DNA of 64,000 nucleotides, from contig RPFO01000082.1 of NCBI GenBank assembly GCA_009746045.1, forward strand, positions 2,318,506 through 2,382,505. Reading direction: 5' to 3'. The position numbers and the translations under genes are program-made. A model generated the notes under the pieces. It saw only the letters and a list, made by a program, of their open reading frames with translations, had not been told where the DNA came from and searched no databases. This document shows positions 43,690 through 53,700 of this stretch, piece after piece; position 1 is the first letter of the stretch, and each line of letters starts with the position of its first letter. The stretch is from Mesostigma viride. Lineage: Eukaryota; Streptophyta; Mesostigmatophyceae; Mesostigmatales; Mesostigmataceae.

Positions 43690-43992
43690 GATCGGGGTAT
43701 AGTCCTAGTACAGCCATGCTACGTCCTGGCTATGATGAGATTACTTGCCCACGCTCCTAGTGTTATGCCATGCTCACATGGGTCTTATTGCACCCACAGA
43801 TTGCCGGATCGTTGGCGTGTCCCTTTAGCTAGCGTTCCCGAATGCAGCTGTGGCATGCCTTAGGCATGAAGGAGACTGGGGGTCTCTGCCCTTTCTCCTG
43901 TTGTCCACACACAGGGATTAAAAGCACTTCGGTGCTCCGTGACTCCCCAACAGGAGCACGTGTTTAATTAATTAATTAAATTAATTAATTAA
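43690..43992 (+). mobile_element. R2 retroposon, best copy
   Basis: About 300 bp: GCTACGTCCTGGCTATGATG, TCTTATTGCACCCACAGATT, GCTGTGGCATGCC, GGGATTAAAAGCACTTCGGT, TCCCCAACAGGAGCACGTG, then an (AATT)n tail. It starts right at the end of the CATC array. Confidence 0.75.
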
Positions 43993-44075
43993 TCGGGGTT
44001 AGCTAATGCTCCTTGACTCCCTAATGGGGGCATGAGTTTAATAAATGAATTAAGTAGTTAGTTAATTAATCAGGT
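43993..44075 (+). mobile_element. R2 tail fragment
   Basis: A second, 5'-truncated end (GCTCCTTGACTCCCTAATGG) with an imperfect AATT-type tail follows the first copy head to tail. Confidence 0.6.
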
Positions 44076-44131
44076 TGATTCAGATGAGGTCTGTGCTGGT
44101 TCCTTGTGGACTGGCCAGCCAGGGAGATATC

Positions 44132-44168
44132 TTCTTACATGGTCAGGCCCTTGCCGACCATGTAAGAA
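44132..44168. repeat. hairpin with 13-bp arms
   Basis: TTCTTACATGGTC ... GACCATGTAAGAA with an 11-nt loop, perfect arms, in otherwise non-coding sequence. Confidence 0.85.
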
Positions 44169-45170
44169 CCTGTTAGGCGACGCAGTGGCCAACATTGGAC
44201 ATACCGCCATATGTTTGTCTCCGCGGTATGATTTTAGCTGACATGCAGAGCACAGACACTGTTGGCGTCATCCGCTCAACCCCTCTTATTCAGACATGGG
44301 ACCTCGGATGTGTAGGATTAGTAGCGTTGCCCAGGCGGACATTGTCAAAGACTACGACCCCCCAGTTGTGGGTCCTAGGAAATTTAACAAGCATGATTGT
44401 CTCCTTGTTGATAGGCATTAATTAATCCTTGATGATAGGCATTGCTTGCGTGCAAGATTAGCTCGAGGCCCATATTTTAGACTACTAGCTGAGCTGTGGA
44501 CATACATGTTGTTATTGACGTCTTGACGGATATTGACGTCTTGGGGTGACTTCCACTATATCTTCTTTGGGGAATTCAGAGATCCCGGTCCCCCAACATG
44601 GACATGAGACTAATTAAAATCAATTAATCAATGTCATGAATAGAGCGCGTTCATGACGTTCAGTCATGAACAGAGTCCTAACCTTAAACACATAAGAAAA
44701 CAATTATGGCGGGCCATGTGACCAATGTAAGAAGCTTAGCCCCCAAACATATTGTTGTCTCACGTAATGAATCACTTGCTGATCAACAAATCGATGATTA
44801 TCTCATAGGCACAATGTACCTCTGACCATCATTGCTGGCCCATGCATGCATGCACCAATGGCAGCCTACATGACACATACATCGCTTATTTGCCATGTAA
44901 AAAATGCGACAAAGTGTCCATATAGGTACTCATAGATTAGCACAAATTCCTTAGCACGATGTGGACAACTTTACTTAACGGTGAAAGCCTGTCTCGCCCT
45001 TATTGCCTTGAGGGTTCCCGGCGATAGGTCCTGTCTGTTGGTCGACATTTTTCTTTTGCAGCTGGCCATCGTCGGTAGGTATGAATGATCTCGATGCTAG
45101 CAATTACGATGATGATACCCGAGGTAGTCTATACCTAGGATCGAGAGCTTCTTCTTGTATGGCAATGCCG
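44169..45170. other. no gene recognised
   Basis: Unique-looking, AT-richer DNA inside the CACTA element. A local repeat of TCATGAA..AGAG(C/T)... lies near 44636-44680. Confidence 0.4.
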
Positions 45171-45174
45171 GCAG

Positions 45175-45890
45175 TTAACTATTACTCCGAATAAAGAGTT
45201 AAGAGGTTGGCCCTCGGCAGTCGGCATGGCGATCACGGAGCGATGACGGGGCGATGACGGGGCGATGACGGGGCGTTGACGCGCGTGATGAATAGGATCT
45301 GTTTGACAGGCGGCGGCTATTGGTAATATAGATTGTTGATTAAGAGAAGAGTTTAGATGTTGGCCCGTGGGCGATGACGGTGACGGCGTCACCGTCATCG
45401 CCCTCGACGGGCGTCATGAATACGACCTTTTTGATATGCGGCGGCTATTGGTAATATAGGTCGTTGACTACTACTCCGAATACAAATGTAAAGAGGTTGG
45501 CCCTCGGCTGGCTCGGCATGGCGATCACGGGGCGATGACGGGGCGATGACGGGGCGTTGACGCGCGTGATGAATAGGATCTGTTTGATAGGCGGCGGCTA
45601 TTGGTAATATAGATTGTTGATTAAGAGAAGAGTTTAGATGTTGGCCCGTCGAGGGCGATGACGGTGACGGTCGTCACCGTCATCGCCCTCGACGGGCGTG
45701 ATGATAAGCCCATGTTTGATATGCGGCAGCTATTGGTAGTATAGGTCGTTGACTATCACTCCGAATAAAGAGTTAACAGGTTAAGGCCCTCGGCCGGGCG
45801 ATGACGGGGCGATGACGGGGCGTTGACGCTCGCGATGAATAGGACCTGTTTGATAGGCGGCGGCTATTGCTAATATATAGGTCGGATATT
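45175..45890. repeat. tandem repeat with 286-bp period
   Basis: About 2.5 units, each with ACTCCGAATAAAGAGTTAA, a GGGGCGATGACG sub-repeat, and GGCGGCGGCTATTGGTAATA. Unit starts are near 45175, 45462 and 45748. Confidence 0.85.
45644..45697. repeat. 54-bp palindrome, 26-bp arms
   Basis: Arms beginning GCCCGTCGAGGGCGATGACG are perfect inverted copies with only GT between them. A shorter version with arms of about 17 bp sits one period upstream at about 45369-45403. Confidence 0.9.
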
Positions 45891-45904
45891 TGTGTACCAC
45901 CCCC

Positions 45905-46345
45905 CTCCTTCCCGCGGCAGGTACGCAGCGACCCGCTGTTGCATGTCCTGGCTGCAATTGTGTATCACTTGTACGGTATTTGTGTATCACTTGTAGCGTA
46001 TTTGTGTATCACTTGTCCTCCTTCCCACGGCAGGTACGCAGCGACCCGCTGTTGTCCTGGCTGCAATTGTGTATCACTTGTACGGTATTTGTGTATCACT
46101 TGTAGCGTATTTGTGTATCACTTGTCCTCCTTCCCACGGCAGGTACGCAGCGACCCGCTGTTGTCCTGCCTGCAATTGTGTATCACTTGTACGGTATTTG
46201 TGTATCACTTGTAGCGTATTTGTGTATCACTTGTCCTCCTTCCCACGGCAGGTACGCAGCGACCCGCTGTTATACTGGCGGTATTTGTGTATCACTTGTA
46301 GCGTATTTGTGTATCACTTGTACGGTATTTGTGTACCACCACCCT
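45905..46345. repeat. tandem repeat with 109-bp period
   Basis: Four units opening CCTTCCCACGGCAGGTACGC, each containing two or three copies of GTGTATCACTTGTACGGTAT or its TAGCGTAT variant (22-bp sub-repeat). Confidence 0.9.
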
Positions 46346-47342
46346 CCATGGCCCATGCAGCCCGGCCCGGCATCGTGCCGTCGCCGACCCGACAACGTTT
46401 TCTCGAACAACACGAATTTGAATTTTAGGGACTGGAGCGGCTGGCACGCTAGCGGCACGACCAACGGAACAGAGAACCGAGAAACTGTGGCCGCCAGGAG
46501 GATAAAGGTTTCAAGGCGCATGCGTTTGAGGCTAGCCAGAACCGAATGCGAGGTTTTACTTTATCAAACCGATGTATATCAATGTGGCCAGAATTCTTTT
46601 CCAGTTGCGGGGTCGTGTGTCGCCAATTTGTTGTTGGGCCGGGCACTTTAATCGTGATTGCAAGAAGTCAGTTCACGACGCCGTTAGCGTGGCATTTATG
46701 TACAGCAATTCATCGTTCGGCTTCTTTATCCTATCGGCAACTCCTCACGACGTGTGAGCGTGAGTCGGTTGTCGTGTGAATGGACACTTTCTGGGAAAGT
46801 AAGTCACTAGAGTGCCAATTTCACCGATCGCAAAACATTTACCCAGTTTGGGCAGATAGACCTGGCTAAATACGAGGGCGAGCGGAAGTAATTGTTGATG
46901 CATAGCCATCTGCTTCCTGCGCTTTGTAATTGTAATGAGTTGTTCGCAAATTGGCGTCTCTAGCGGTTACTCCTCTGTGCACAGCTGGCGACCAAGAAGA
47001 CTTCATTGGCAGCCGGACTGCGGATGCGCGTCGTTGGAATATTAGCAACGTTAACATGTTTGCTGCGTTTTTTGTGAAGCTTGTCTAGCCGACTGCATTT
47101 GGGAGACTTGGCAAGGTTGCCTCCAATCGTTGAAGTCACAACCTGGGTGTCAATTCACGTTTACTAGCCACGGTCATAGTAACATTCTAATGGCATTTGT
47201 CCCAGTTTCAACATGGGTTTTCACTCTGATCTGATGGAGTGAAGGGCCTAGCTCCGTGGTTTTGTGTCATTGTAGCAGTTTAGTCGCCTGCTAACGTAGT
47301 GAATCTTCCATCCCACCTCTCCCACCCCCACCCGCACTTCTC

Positions 47343-47463
<121 letters not shown>

Positions 47464-48194
47464 TCCCACCCCCGCTCTCTTGTCCCTCCCGCACCCCTCC
47501 TCTCTCTTTCCCTTTTCCTTGGCTGTTGAGAAGGACTGGGGTGAAAACTCCAGACCGTTGGTGGCTGCCTTCAAGCAGGAAGTTTCAAGGATCAACAAGT
47601 TTTTGTGAGCTGTCTGATATGGTCACTGCTGCGACAAAGGTGAGTTATCTTGTTTTTCATGTAATTTTTTTGCTGTAGCTAGGTAAGCCGGCCATTTTGT
47701 ACTCCCCTTTCTTTTGCTCTCACGATTTATTCTTGTTGTGGTTTATATGGTCCCGTTAAGTGGCATGCATTATCATTATCCACATTAGTGTGAGAAACCA
47801 TCCGCAGTGTTGTAGCTTGCATCTATAACAACAGTTTTTGCTGCCGCCGCCACTGCTATTACCAACATTAAGTCATTCTTGCTTTCTAAGCACTCTTTTT
47901 CCTCTTAGGCTGTTGGTTGGGATACCAGCCACCCTTGCACGCATAAATTCAAGCACCGGGTGCATGTGAAAACACAACCAAGGCAAGAATGTCCCCCTCT
48001 CGCAATATCCCACCCACGCAACGCACCCAATGCAGCAAGAATGGGACCACCTTGTTGCCATGAGCTCTAGCACCGTTGCCACCCCTAGCTTTCTACTGTT
48101 CCCGTCCATCCTTATTTACACTGGCTGCTTTGCTTGCATTTCTGGCTCAGTGCCAGTTTGCACTTGCTAGCTTGCTAAGACAATAATGCAGCTT

Positions 48195-48590
48195 GCAAAC
48201 GGCAAGGGCAAGCACCCGGGTAAGAGCAAAGGCAACCGCACGAGCAAAGGAAAGGGAAACTGGAAGAGCAAGCACAAGGCCAAGGAAAGGACAAAGGCAC
48301 TTGTGCTTGCCAAAAGGGCAGGCTCAAGGGAAATGACAAGGGCAAGGGCAGGGGCAGGCACAAGGGAAGCGGATAAGGGCAAGGGCAGGCGCAAGGGAAA
48401 GAGATTAGGACAAGTCAAGCACGAGGGAACGGACAAGGGCAAGGGCAGGCACAAGGGAAAAGATGAAGACAAGGGCAGGCACTAGGGAAAGGATGAGGGC
48501 AACGGCAAACACTGGGGATCAAAGGATAGGGGCAAGGGCAGATGCTAGGGTAACAGTTAGGGCAAAGGCAGGCACAAGAGAAGAATAAGG
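48195..48590. repeat. Lys/Gly-coding minisatellite
   Basis: Degenerate units of GGGCAAGGGCAGGCACAAGG and shorter AAGGGCA blocks. The 99-residue frame through it (KGK/KGR repeats) is explained by the repeat and is not called a gene. Confidence 0.8.
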
Positions 48591-48837
48591 GGCCGTGAAG
48601 TATAAGTGGAAATGCGGGTGGCGACATGGGGTTCGATCGGGCCTGCTGATGCAAATGCAGATTTCAACTGCAGTGACAAACACAAGCGTAGACATAGGCA
48701 ACGACAAATTCCTTGCATGCGTGCCTTGCTCTTCACCGGCTGGCTCGTTTGCTAGTTGTCTAACAGTTTCTACCGATAAACATCACTTGCCATTGTAAGG
48801 TCTGCCTTGCTGCCGTGCTAGTGGGTAGCTGGGTGAT

Positions 48838-49040
48838 CGTGCTTGTTCCTTGTCAAGGGAGGGATGCATGTGGAGTAGGTGGGTGGGTGTGCTTGTTCCT
48901 TGCCAAGGAAGGGATGCACAAAGGTTAGATAGGTGCACGTGCTTGTTTCTTGTCAAGGGAGGGACGCACAAAGGGTAGGTGGGGGCACATGGTTGTGCCT
49001 CGTCAAGGGCGGGATGCACGAAGGGTAGGTGGGGGCATGT
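48838..49040. repeat. tandem repeat of about 50 bp
   Basis: Four units of GTGCTTGTTCCTTGTCAAGG, GAGGGATGCACAAAGGGTAG and GTGGGGGCAC, progressively diverged. Confidence 0.85.
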
Positions 49041-49204
49041 GGTTGGTCCTTGTCTTTTCACCGCCCAAGCGATGGCGATGTAGCATGCATTATACATTTA
49101 TTCGTGCATTAAAAATCACTTTCCTTACAAGCGGCCTTAGCCGACTCCATCTGCCGTTGCCATTTCTCCGTATTGCATTGTCCGGACACGGTTTTTGTGT
49201 CGCA

Positions 49205-49443
49205 GGTCTTCCCCCGTAAAGGCACAAGCTGCCTGCGCGCGGAATTATGTGCAGACACCTCGGTTTCCAACACGACGGCTTCCCGCACATATCGAGCTCT
49301 GGATGTACAACATCTTCCCCCGGCGCACTTGCTCCCGGATGGAGCTTCTGTGCGGTGCCGACATCCCCGGAGCTGTCCTAAGCACCGCATGGAAACAGTA
49401 TTTCAAGCCACGAAGAGAAGCCACGAATTTGATATTGACTTGA
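49205..49443 (+). other. candidate terminal exon in the CACTA element
   Basis: After a TTTGTGTCGCAG acceptor-like site the frame SSPVKAQAACARNYVQTP...LPAHIELWMYNIFPRRTCSR...PGAVLSTAWKQYFKPRRE runs to a stop at 49441-49443. The residue mix looks protein-like; a second frame is open too. Possible upstream exons at 46430-47640 (with donor AAAG/GTGAGT at 47640) are unclear. No domain recognised. Confidence 0.35.
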
Positions 49444-49770
49444 TATTGTCGTCAGAAGACTTGATATGCTATTTTCTGTGAAGGCGTTGGATTTTTGTGC
49501 ATGACATGTAATCCTGCATTTAATAATGAAATTTTTTATGAAATAGGAACTCGTCTTGCATGAGCCTTGCTGCAAATGCCATTCATTTTTTTCCCCCGGG
49601 TAAATGGGTGTTAGGGGTTAGGTTGACCGAAATGATGTGAAATCAAAGTGAAATTCTGATAAGTGACATGCGTACTGCAATTCAGAACGACATAGCGACA
49701 TGATTGTAGTACCGGTAGTGTACGCGAGAAGCATACGACGTCGTAACCTACGGGACCGAGTACCGGGATC

Positions 49771-49950
49771 GTAAATTACCAACTCGTAAATTACTACCTC
49801 GCAAATTACTACCTCGTACCTTACTACCTCGTAAATTACTACCTCGTACATTACTACCTCGTACATTACTACCTCGTACATTACTACCTCGTAAATTACT
49901 ACCTCGTAAATTACTACCTCGTAAATTACTACCTCGTAAATTACGACGTC
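49771..49950. repeat. 12 tandem 15-bp subterminal units of the CACTA element
   Basis: GTAAATTACTACCTC and variants GTACATTACTACCTC, GTACCTTACTACCTC, exactly 15 bp each. The related word CGTAAATTACGAGG is in the terminal repeat itself, so the array is likely an amplified transposase-binding site. Confidence 0.95.
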
Positions 49951-50095
49951 GGATCTTACCTCGGATCTAACTCGTAGCTTACGAGAAAGATCCGACCTCC
50001 TATGCAAACGGTAAGAGTAAAAGCGGAGTAAATTACCACCTCGTAATTTACGCCTCGGATGCTTTTTACCACCCTCGGACGAAAAGTATAGTGCA

Positions 50096-51211
50096 TGGGG
50101 GCCTCAAACAGCCCAGCTACTATGCAGATGTTTGTGAATGCTATCTTTGGCCATCTGACAGGGAACTCTCTGCCTCAGATCGATCTCCCCTGATCTCAGG
50201 AATCCCAGGTTCAAAGACATTGCCCACCTGTGTGACCCTGCAAGACCCGTGTTCAGGACCTGCGTGGTGGCCTACATGGACGACATCTTGGTGCACTCAA
50301 AGACGTTCAAGGAGCATCTGGAGAACGTGGAGGAGGTCCTGAAGGTCATCCAGCACTACCACTTGTCTGTCAAGAGGTCTAAGGTGGAGTGGGGGCATGA
50401 AGTGGGGTTCCTAGGGTACAAGTTGAGTTCCTTGGGTATGACACCTGACAATGCTAAGATTGCTGCCATCCTTGAGTGGCCTGTGTTGCAGTCTGCACAT
50501 GATGTCAAGTCCTTCCTGGGCATGGTGGGGTGGTACAGGCGTTTTATCCCTGACATGGCTGCCATCTCCACCCCCTTGCTTGAGTTAGTCAAGAAGGATG
50601 TTCAGTTTGAGTGGACAGATAGGTGTCAGCAGGCCTTTGACCTGTTGAAGCAGAAGCTCACATCCACCCCTGTGCTAGTGGGTCCCAACCCAGATCTACC
50701 TTATCAGGTTAGGTCGGATGCCTCTCAAGGCGCCATAGGTGCTGTGCTGATGCAAGACCATGGCTATGGACCACAGCCAGTGGAGTACATGTCTAAAACC
50801 ATGAGCTCAGCTGAACGTAACTACCCTGTACATGAGCAGGAGTTGCTGGGTTTAGTGGTAGCATGTCACAAGTGGGAGCATCTGTTGAAGGGAGCTCAGT
50901 TTTCTGTGGCTAGCAGTGCTACAGATGGGCTAGGGCAAGAGTCTATCACCCTGATGACTGACCACAGGCCCTTGGTGCACGTGCTAGAACAGAGTAGGAT
51001 GAGTAAGAGGATGGCTGGGTGGATGGAGTACCTAGGGGGATTCTATCCTTTCTCTGTGCAGTATGTCCCAGGATCACAGAATGTGGTGCCAGACGCCCTC
51101 TCTAGAAGAAGGGATCTGATGGGATCATTTCACGAGGATCTGGATATTTGTGCTGCCATGGTTTCTGTAGTAGAGTGTGGTGCTGTCATGCACCAGGGCA
51201 CAGGCAGCTAA
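50096..51211 (+). CDS. RT C-terminal part and RNase H
   Basis: Continues RT from 39676. The first 95 bases (ASNSPATMQMFVNAIFGHL) reach a stop at 50191. One surplus C in a CCCC run near 50187 breaks the frame, after which it is open: YMDD catalytic box at 50273-50284, then FLGYKLSSLGMTPDNAKIAA, FLGMVGWYRRFIPDMA, RNase H (VRSDASQGAIGAVL, HEQELLGLV, TLMTDHRPL) and VPDALSRR. Between NAIFGHL and the YMDD strand there are about 30 more residues than in typical gypsy RTs. A further frame change near 51200 precedes the CACTA-ended insertion. Confidence 0.9.
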
Positions 51212-51247
51212 CCAGCAAACCTCCCAGCTGAGCCAACCCCCTGTAGA

Positions 51248-51725
51248 CACTACAATACGCTTCCGCGGACACCTTTTTCAGCGGGGAAAGTGCCCCCGGG
51301 CTTCCGGGGCAAATTCAGCAAGCGCTGCGGAACTTAGATACTAAAAATTCGTTTTTGGTTCGTACCGTACAGCCAATCATTTTGCGCCCGGATCAAATTG
51401 TGATCTGGGCACTGAACACGAAAATTTCAGCGGAACGTACGAAACACCAACGCAACTACAGAAAATTTTCAGTGACGAAACTGTAGTACCGTGTACCAAG
51501 CAAAATGTAGTAGGACTTCGCTAAATTCACGTTCGGAAATTTTCCCCGCAAGATTCCCCCGCAAGATTCCCCCGCACGATTCCCCCGCTAGGTTCAGGCT
51601 CCAGTCGATGCTCGCCAAATGGCGCAAAAAAAGAAACATATGTTAAAATCAACGGTGCGAATCCTCGTTACCGCTCGGGTAACATTCTCACTCATTTCGC
51701 GTCTCCTACGAACCGTATTGTAGTG
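51248..51725. mobile_element. 478-bp CACTA-ended non-autonomous element
   Basis: Ends CACTACAATACGCTTC and, reversed, CACTACAATACGGTTC (one mismatch in 16). No coding capacity. It contains tandem CAAGATTCCCCCG repeats at 51551-51590 and lies between RNase H and integrase. The terminal repeat differs from that of the 10.4-kb element beyond CACTA, so it is a different family. Duplication of flanking bases is unclear (only one base certain). Confidence 0.8.
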
Positions 51726-51745
51726 AGGCTAGCTTTAGTCACGAG

Positions 51746-53665
51746 ATGCTCATTGACCAGGGCTCTGTCCCAGGGTCGACAGGCGTCCAGGGTGGGGGTC
51801 AGTCACTGCAGAGCAGTCTGGGGGAGGGTTCTGTTGGTAGCCAGCCCACTCTCACAACACAACCAAGCACAGAGAATCCTAGGAGGGGAAAGGGACGGCC
51901 CAGGAAGTGGATACTGGAGCCAGGGATGCTGACCAAGTCTAGAGGATTGGCAGCTGAGATCAAGGGGAAGTCACGTACACCAGTGGCTGATGTTCTGTCA
52001 TCCAAGCATCTAGTCACTAGTCACCTGCAGGAGGGTGAGGTGCTGCAGCTGCAGCCTTTAGGACCTGGCAAACAGCTAGTCCTGCCTAACCCTATGAGTA
52101 TAGCCCTGCTGGACGTGATTAAGGCCTTCACTAAAACTGAGGACCTGGCCACTAAGGCCATTCAGGAAGGAAGCTTTGGTAACAGGCCAGTGGAGTACTG
52201 GGAGGGAGTCCTGTATGTCCACACCCAGGACGCAGATCATGTAGTGACCAGGAAGGTCTATGTGCCAGAAATGGCCATTCCCACTGTGTTGCATTGCTTC
52301 CATGACGACGTGACTGCGTGTCATCCTGGGTATGCTAAGCTTCTCCATGAAGTACAAGAGAGGTTTTGGTGGCCTGGCATGTTTCGTGATATCAAGGCCT
52401 ATGTGGCTTCCTGTGACTCATGCCAAAGGAATAAGGTTAGGACTCAGGCAGTGCCTATCTTTCCTATGGCCATGCCTATTCCCCTTCGACCCTGGATCAG
52501 TGTGACCATGGACTTCATTTGTGGCTTGCCTGTTTCTGATGCTGGCAATGACAGGATACTAGTGGTGATGGACAGGCTGTCTAGAATGTGCCACCTCATC
52601 CCCTGCAATGCCCATCTCACAGCAGCCCAGTGTGTAGAGTTGTTCATGAAGGAGGTGTACAGATTGCATGGCATGCCACGTGTAATCATCACTGACCAGG
52701 ATCCCTTGTGGATGTCTGGGTTTTGGAAGTCCTTCTTTGACATCCTAGACACTAAGTTGGCCTTTGGAGTAGCATACAGGTGTGCCAGCACGGGGGCTGT
52801 GGAGAGGCTGAACCGTATTGTACGGGAATGCCAGAAGCACTATTGTACCCATGATAACAAGGAATGGGACAAGAAACTTCCTTTCATAGAGTTTGCCATC
52901 AACAACTCACCCCTGGCTCCTCACCAAATGTCTCCATTTGTCATTTGCCATGGCCAGTGCCCCTTGACTCCATTTGACCTGGAGTTACCTGATAGGGATG
53001 CTGAAGGCCCCTTCAGAAGACGCCTAACCTCTGTCCACCAGTTGATTGCATCCTTCCAGGAAGCTCACAGTATGGTGGCTGCTCAGATGTTGCATGCACA
53101 GGACAAGTATTTAAACAATGCTTGGCAACAGATGTTGGCTACACACACCTTTGTGGCTCCTGGTGACCTGGTGCTCTTGGAGGCTAATCGTGTGCTACCT
53201 GAAAAGGAGCAATGCAGGAAACTGCAACCCTTGTGGTTGGGACCTTACCCTGTCCTGAATACCTTCCACTATGGGACTGTAGTTCAAGTCCAGGTGCCTT
53301 CCCACTGGAGGCTTAAGACTAACGTGTTTCACCTGGCCCAGCTTAAACTGTATAAACGCAATACCTTGCAGGGACGCCTGTCTGCTCCATTACCATTTGA
53401 GCTGGATACTGAGGGGGAGAGGATATATGAAGTGGAGCAGCTGGTGGCTCATAGAGTCAAAGGAAAGGGTAGGACCAAGCAGCTGCAGTTTAAGGTGCAC
53501 TGGAAAGGAGAGTTAGAGTCTACTGCCACATGGCTGTGGTTGTCTGACTTGACTCACTGCCATGAAGTGGTCCAGGAGTATTGCCAAAAGAAGGGGCTCA
53601 CTCTTCCTTCTTGGTATACTGAGTTGGTGCAAACCACTGCTCCCCTTCCTATATCTCAGGACTAA
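51746..53665 (+). CDS. integrase with chromodomain
   Basis: 639 residues from the first ATG; the frame is open back to the insertion end, so the true N-terminus is joined to RNase H in Pol. Zinc-binding HHCC: His186, His193, Cys223, Cys226. Catalytic triad Asp256 (VTMDFICGLP), Asp317 (IITDQDP) and Glu353 (STGAVERLN) with the classical 35-residue D-E spacing. GPY/F motif at about 499 (GPYPVL). Chromodomain at about 559-612 (IYEVEQLVAHR, LQFKVHWKGELESTATWLWL). This domain set defines chromoviruses; the chromodomain is known to steer integration toward marked chromatin. All catalytic residues are intact. Confidence 0.95.
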   Translation: MLIDQGSVPGSTGVQGGGQSLQSSLGEGSVGSQPTLTTQPSTENPRRGKGRPRKWILEPGMLTKSRGLAAEIKGKSRTPVADVLSSKHLVTSHLQEGEVLQLQPLGPGKQLVLPNPMSIALLDVIKAFTKTEDLATKAIQEGSFGNRPVEYWEGVLYVHTQDADHVVTRKVYVPEMAIPTVLHCFHDDVTACHPGYAKLLHEVQERFWWPGMFRDIKAYVASCDSCQRNKVRTQAVPIFPMAMPIPLRPWISVTMDFICGLPVSDAGNDRILVVMDRLSRMCHLIPCNAHLTAAQCVELFMKEVYRLHGMPRVIITDQDPLWMSGFWKSFFDILDTKLAFGVAYRCASTGAVERLNRIVRECQKHYCTHDNKEWDKKLPFIEFAINNSPLAPHQMSPFVICHGQCPLTPFDLELPDRDAEGPFRRRLTSVHQLIASFQEAHSMVAAQMLHAQDKYLNNAWQQMLATHTFVAPGDLVLLEANRVLPEKEQCRKLQPLWLGPYPVLNTFHYGTVVQVQVPSHWRLKTNVFHLAQLKLYKRNTLQGRLSAPLPFELDTEGERIYEVEQLVAHRVKGKGRTKQLQFKVHWKGELESTATWLWLSDLTHCHEVVQEYCQKKGLTLPSWYTELVQTTAPLPISQD

Positions 53666-53700
53666 CGAATGGTTCCTTCGTGTATGCTGTGTGGTCCCAG

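Noticed and set aside
42709-43717. Open frames of about 300 residues with WMDG or HPSI repeats
   Set aside because: Pure translation of the CATC array in every frame of both strands; no flanking coding sequence.
44132-46345. CRISPR array
   Set aside because: The repeats are contiguous satellites or single hairpins without regular unique spacers, in a eukaryotic context.
48186-48485. 99-residue Lys/Gly-rich frame
   Set aside because: Follows the AAGGGCA minisatellite; no non-repeat domain and no sign of selection visible.
49618-50007. Minus-strand frame with EVVIYEVV repeats
   Set aside because: Translation of the 15-bp subterminal array of the CACTA element.
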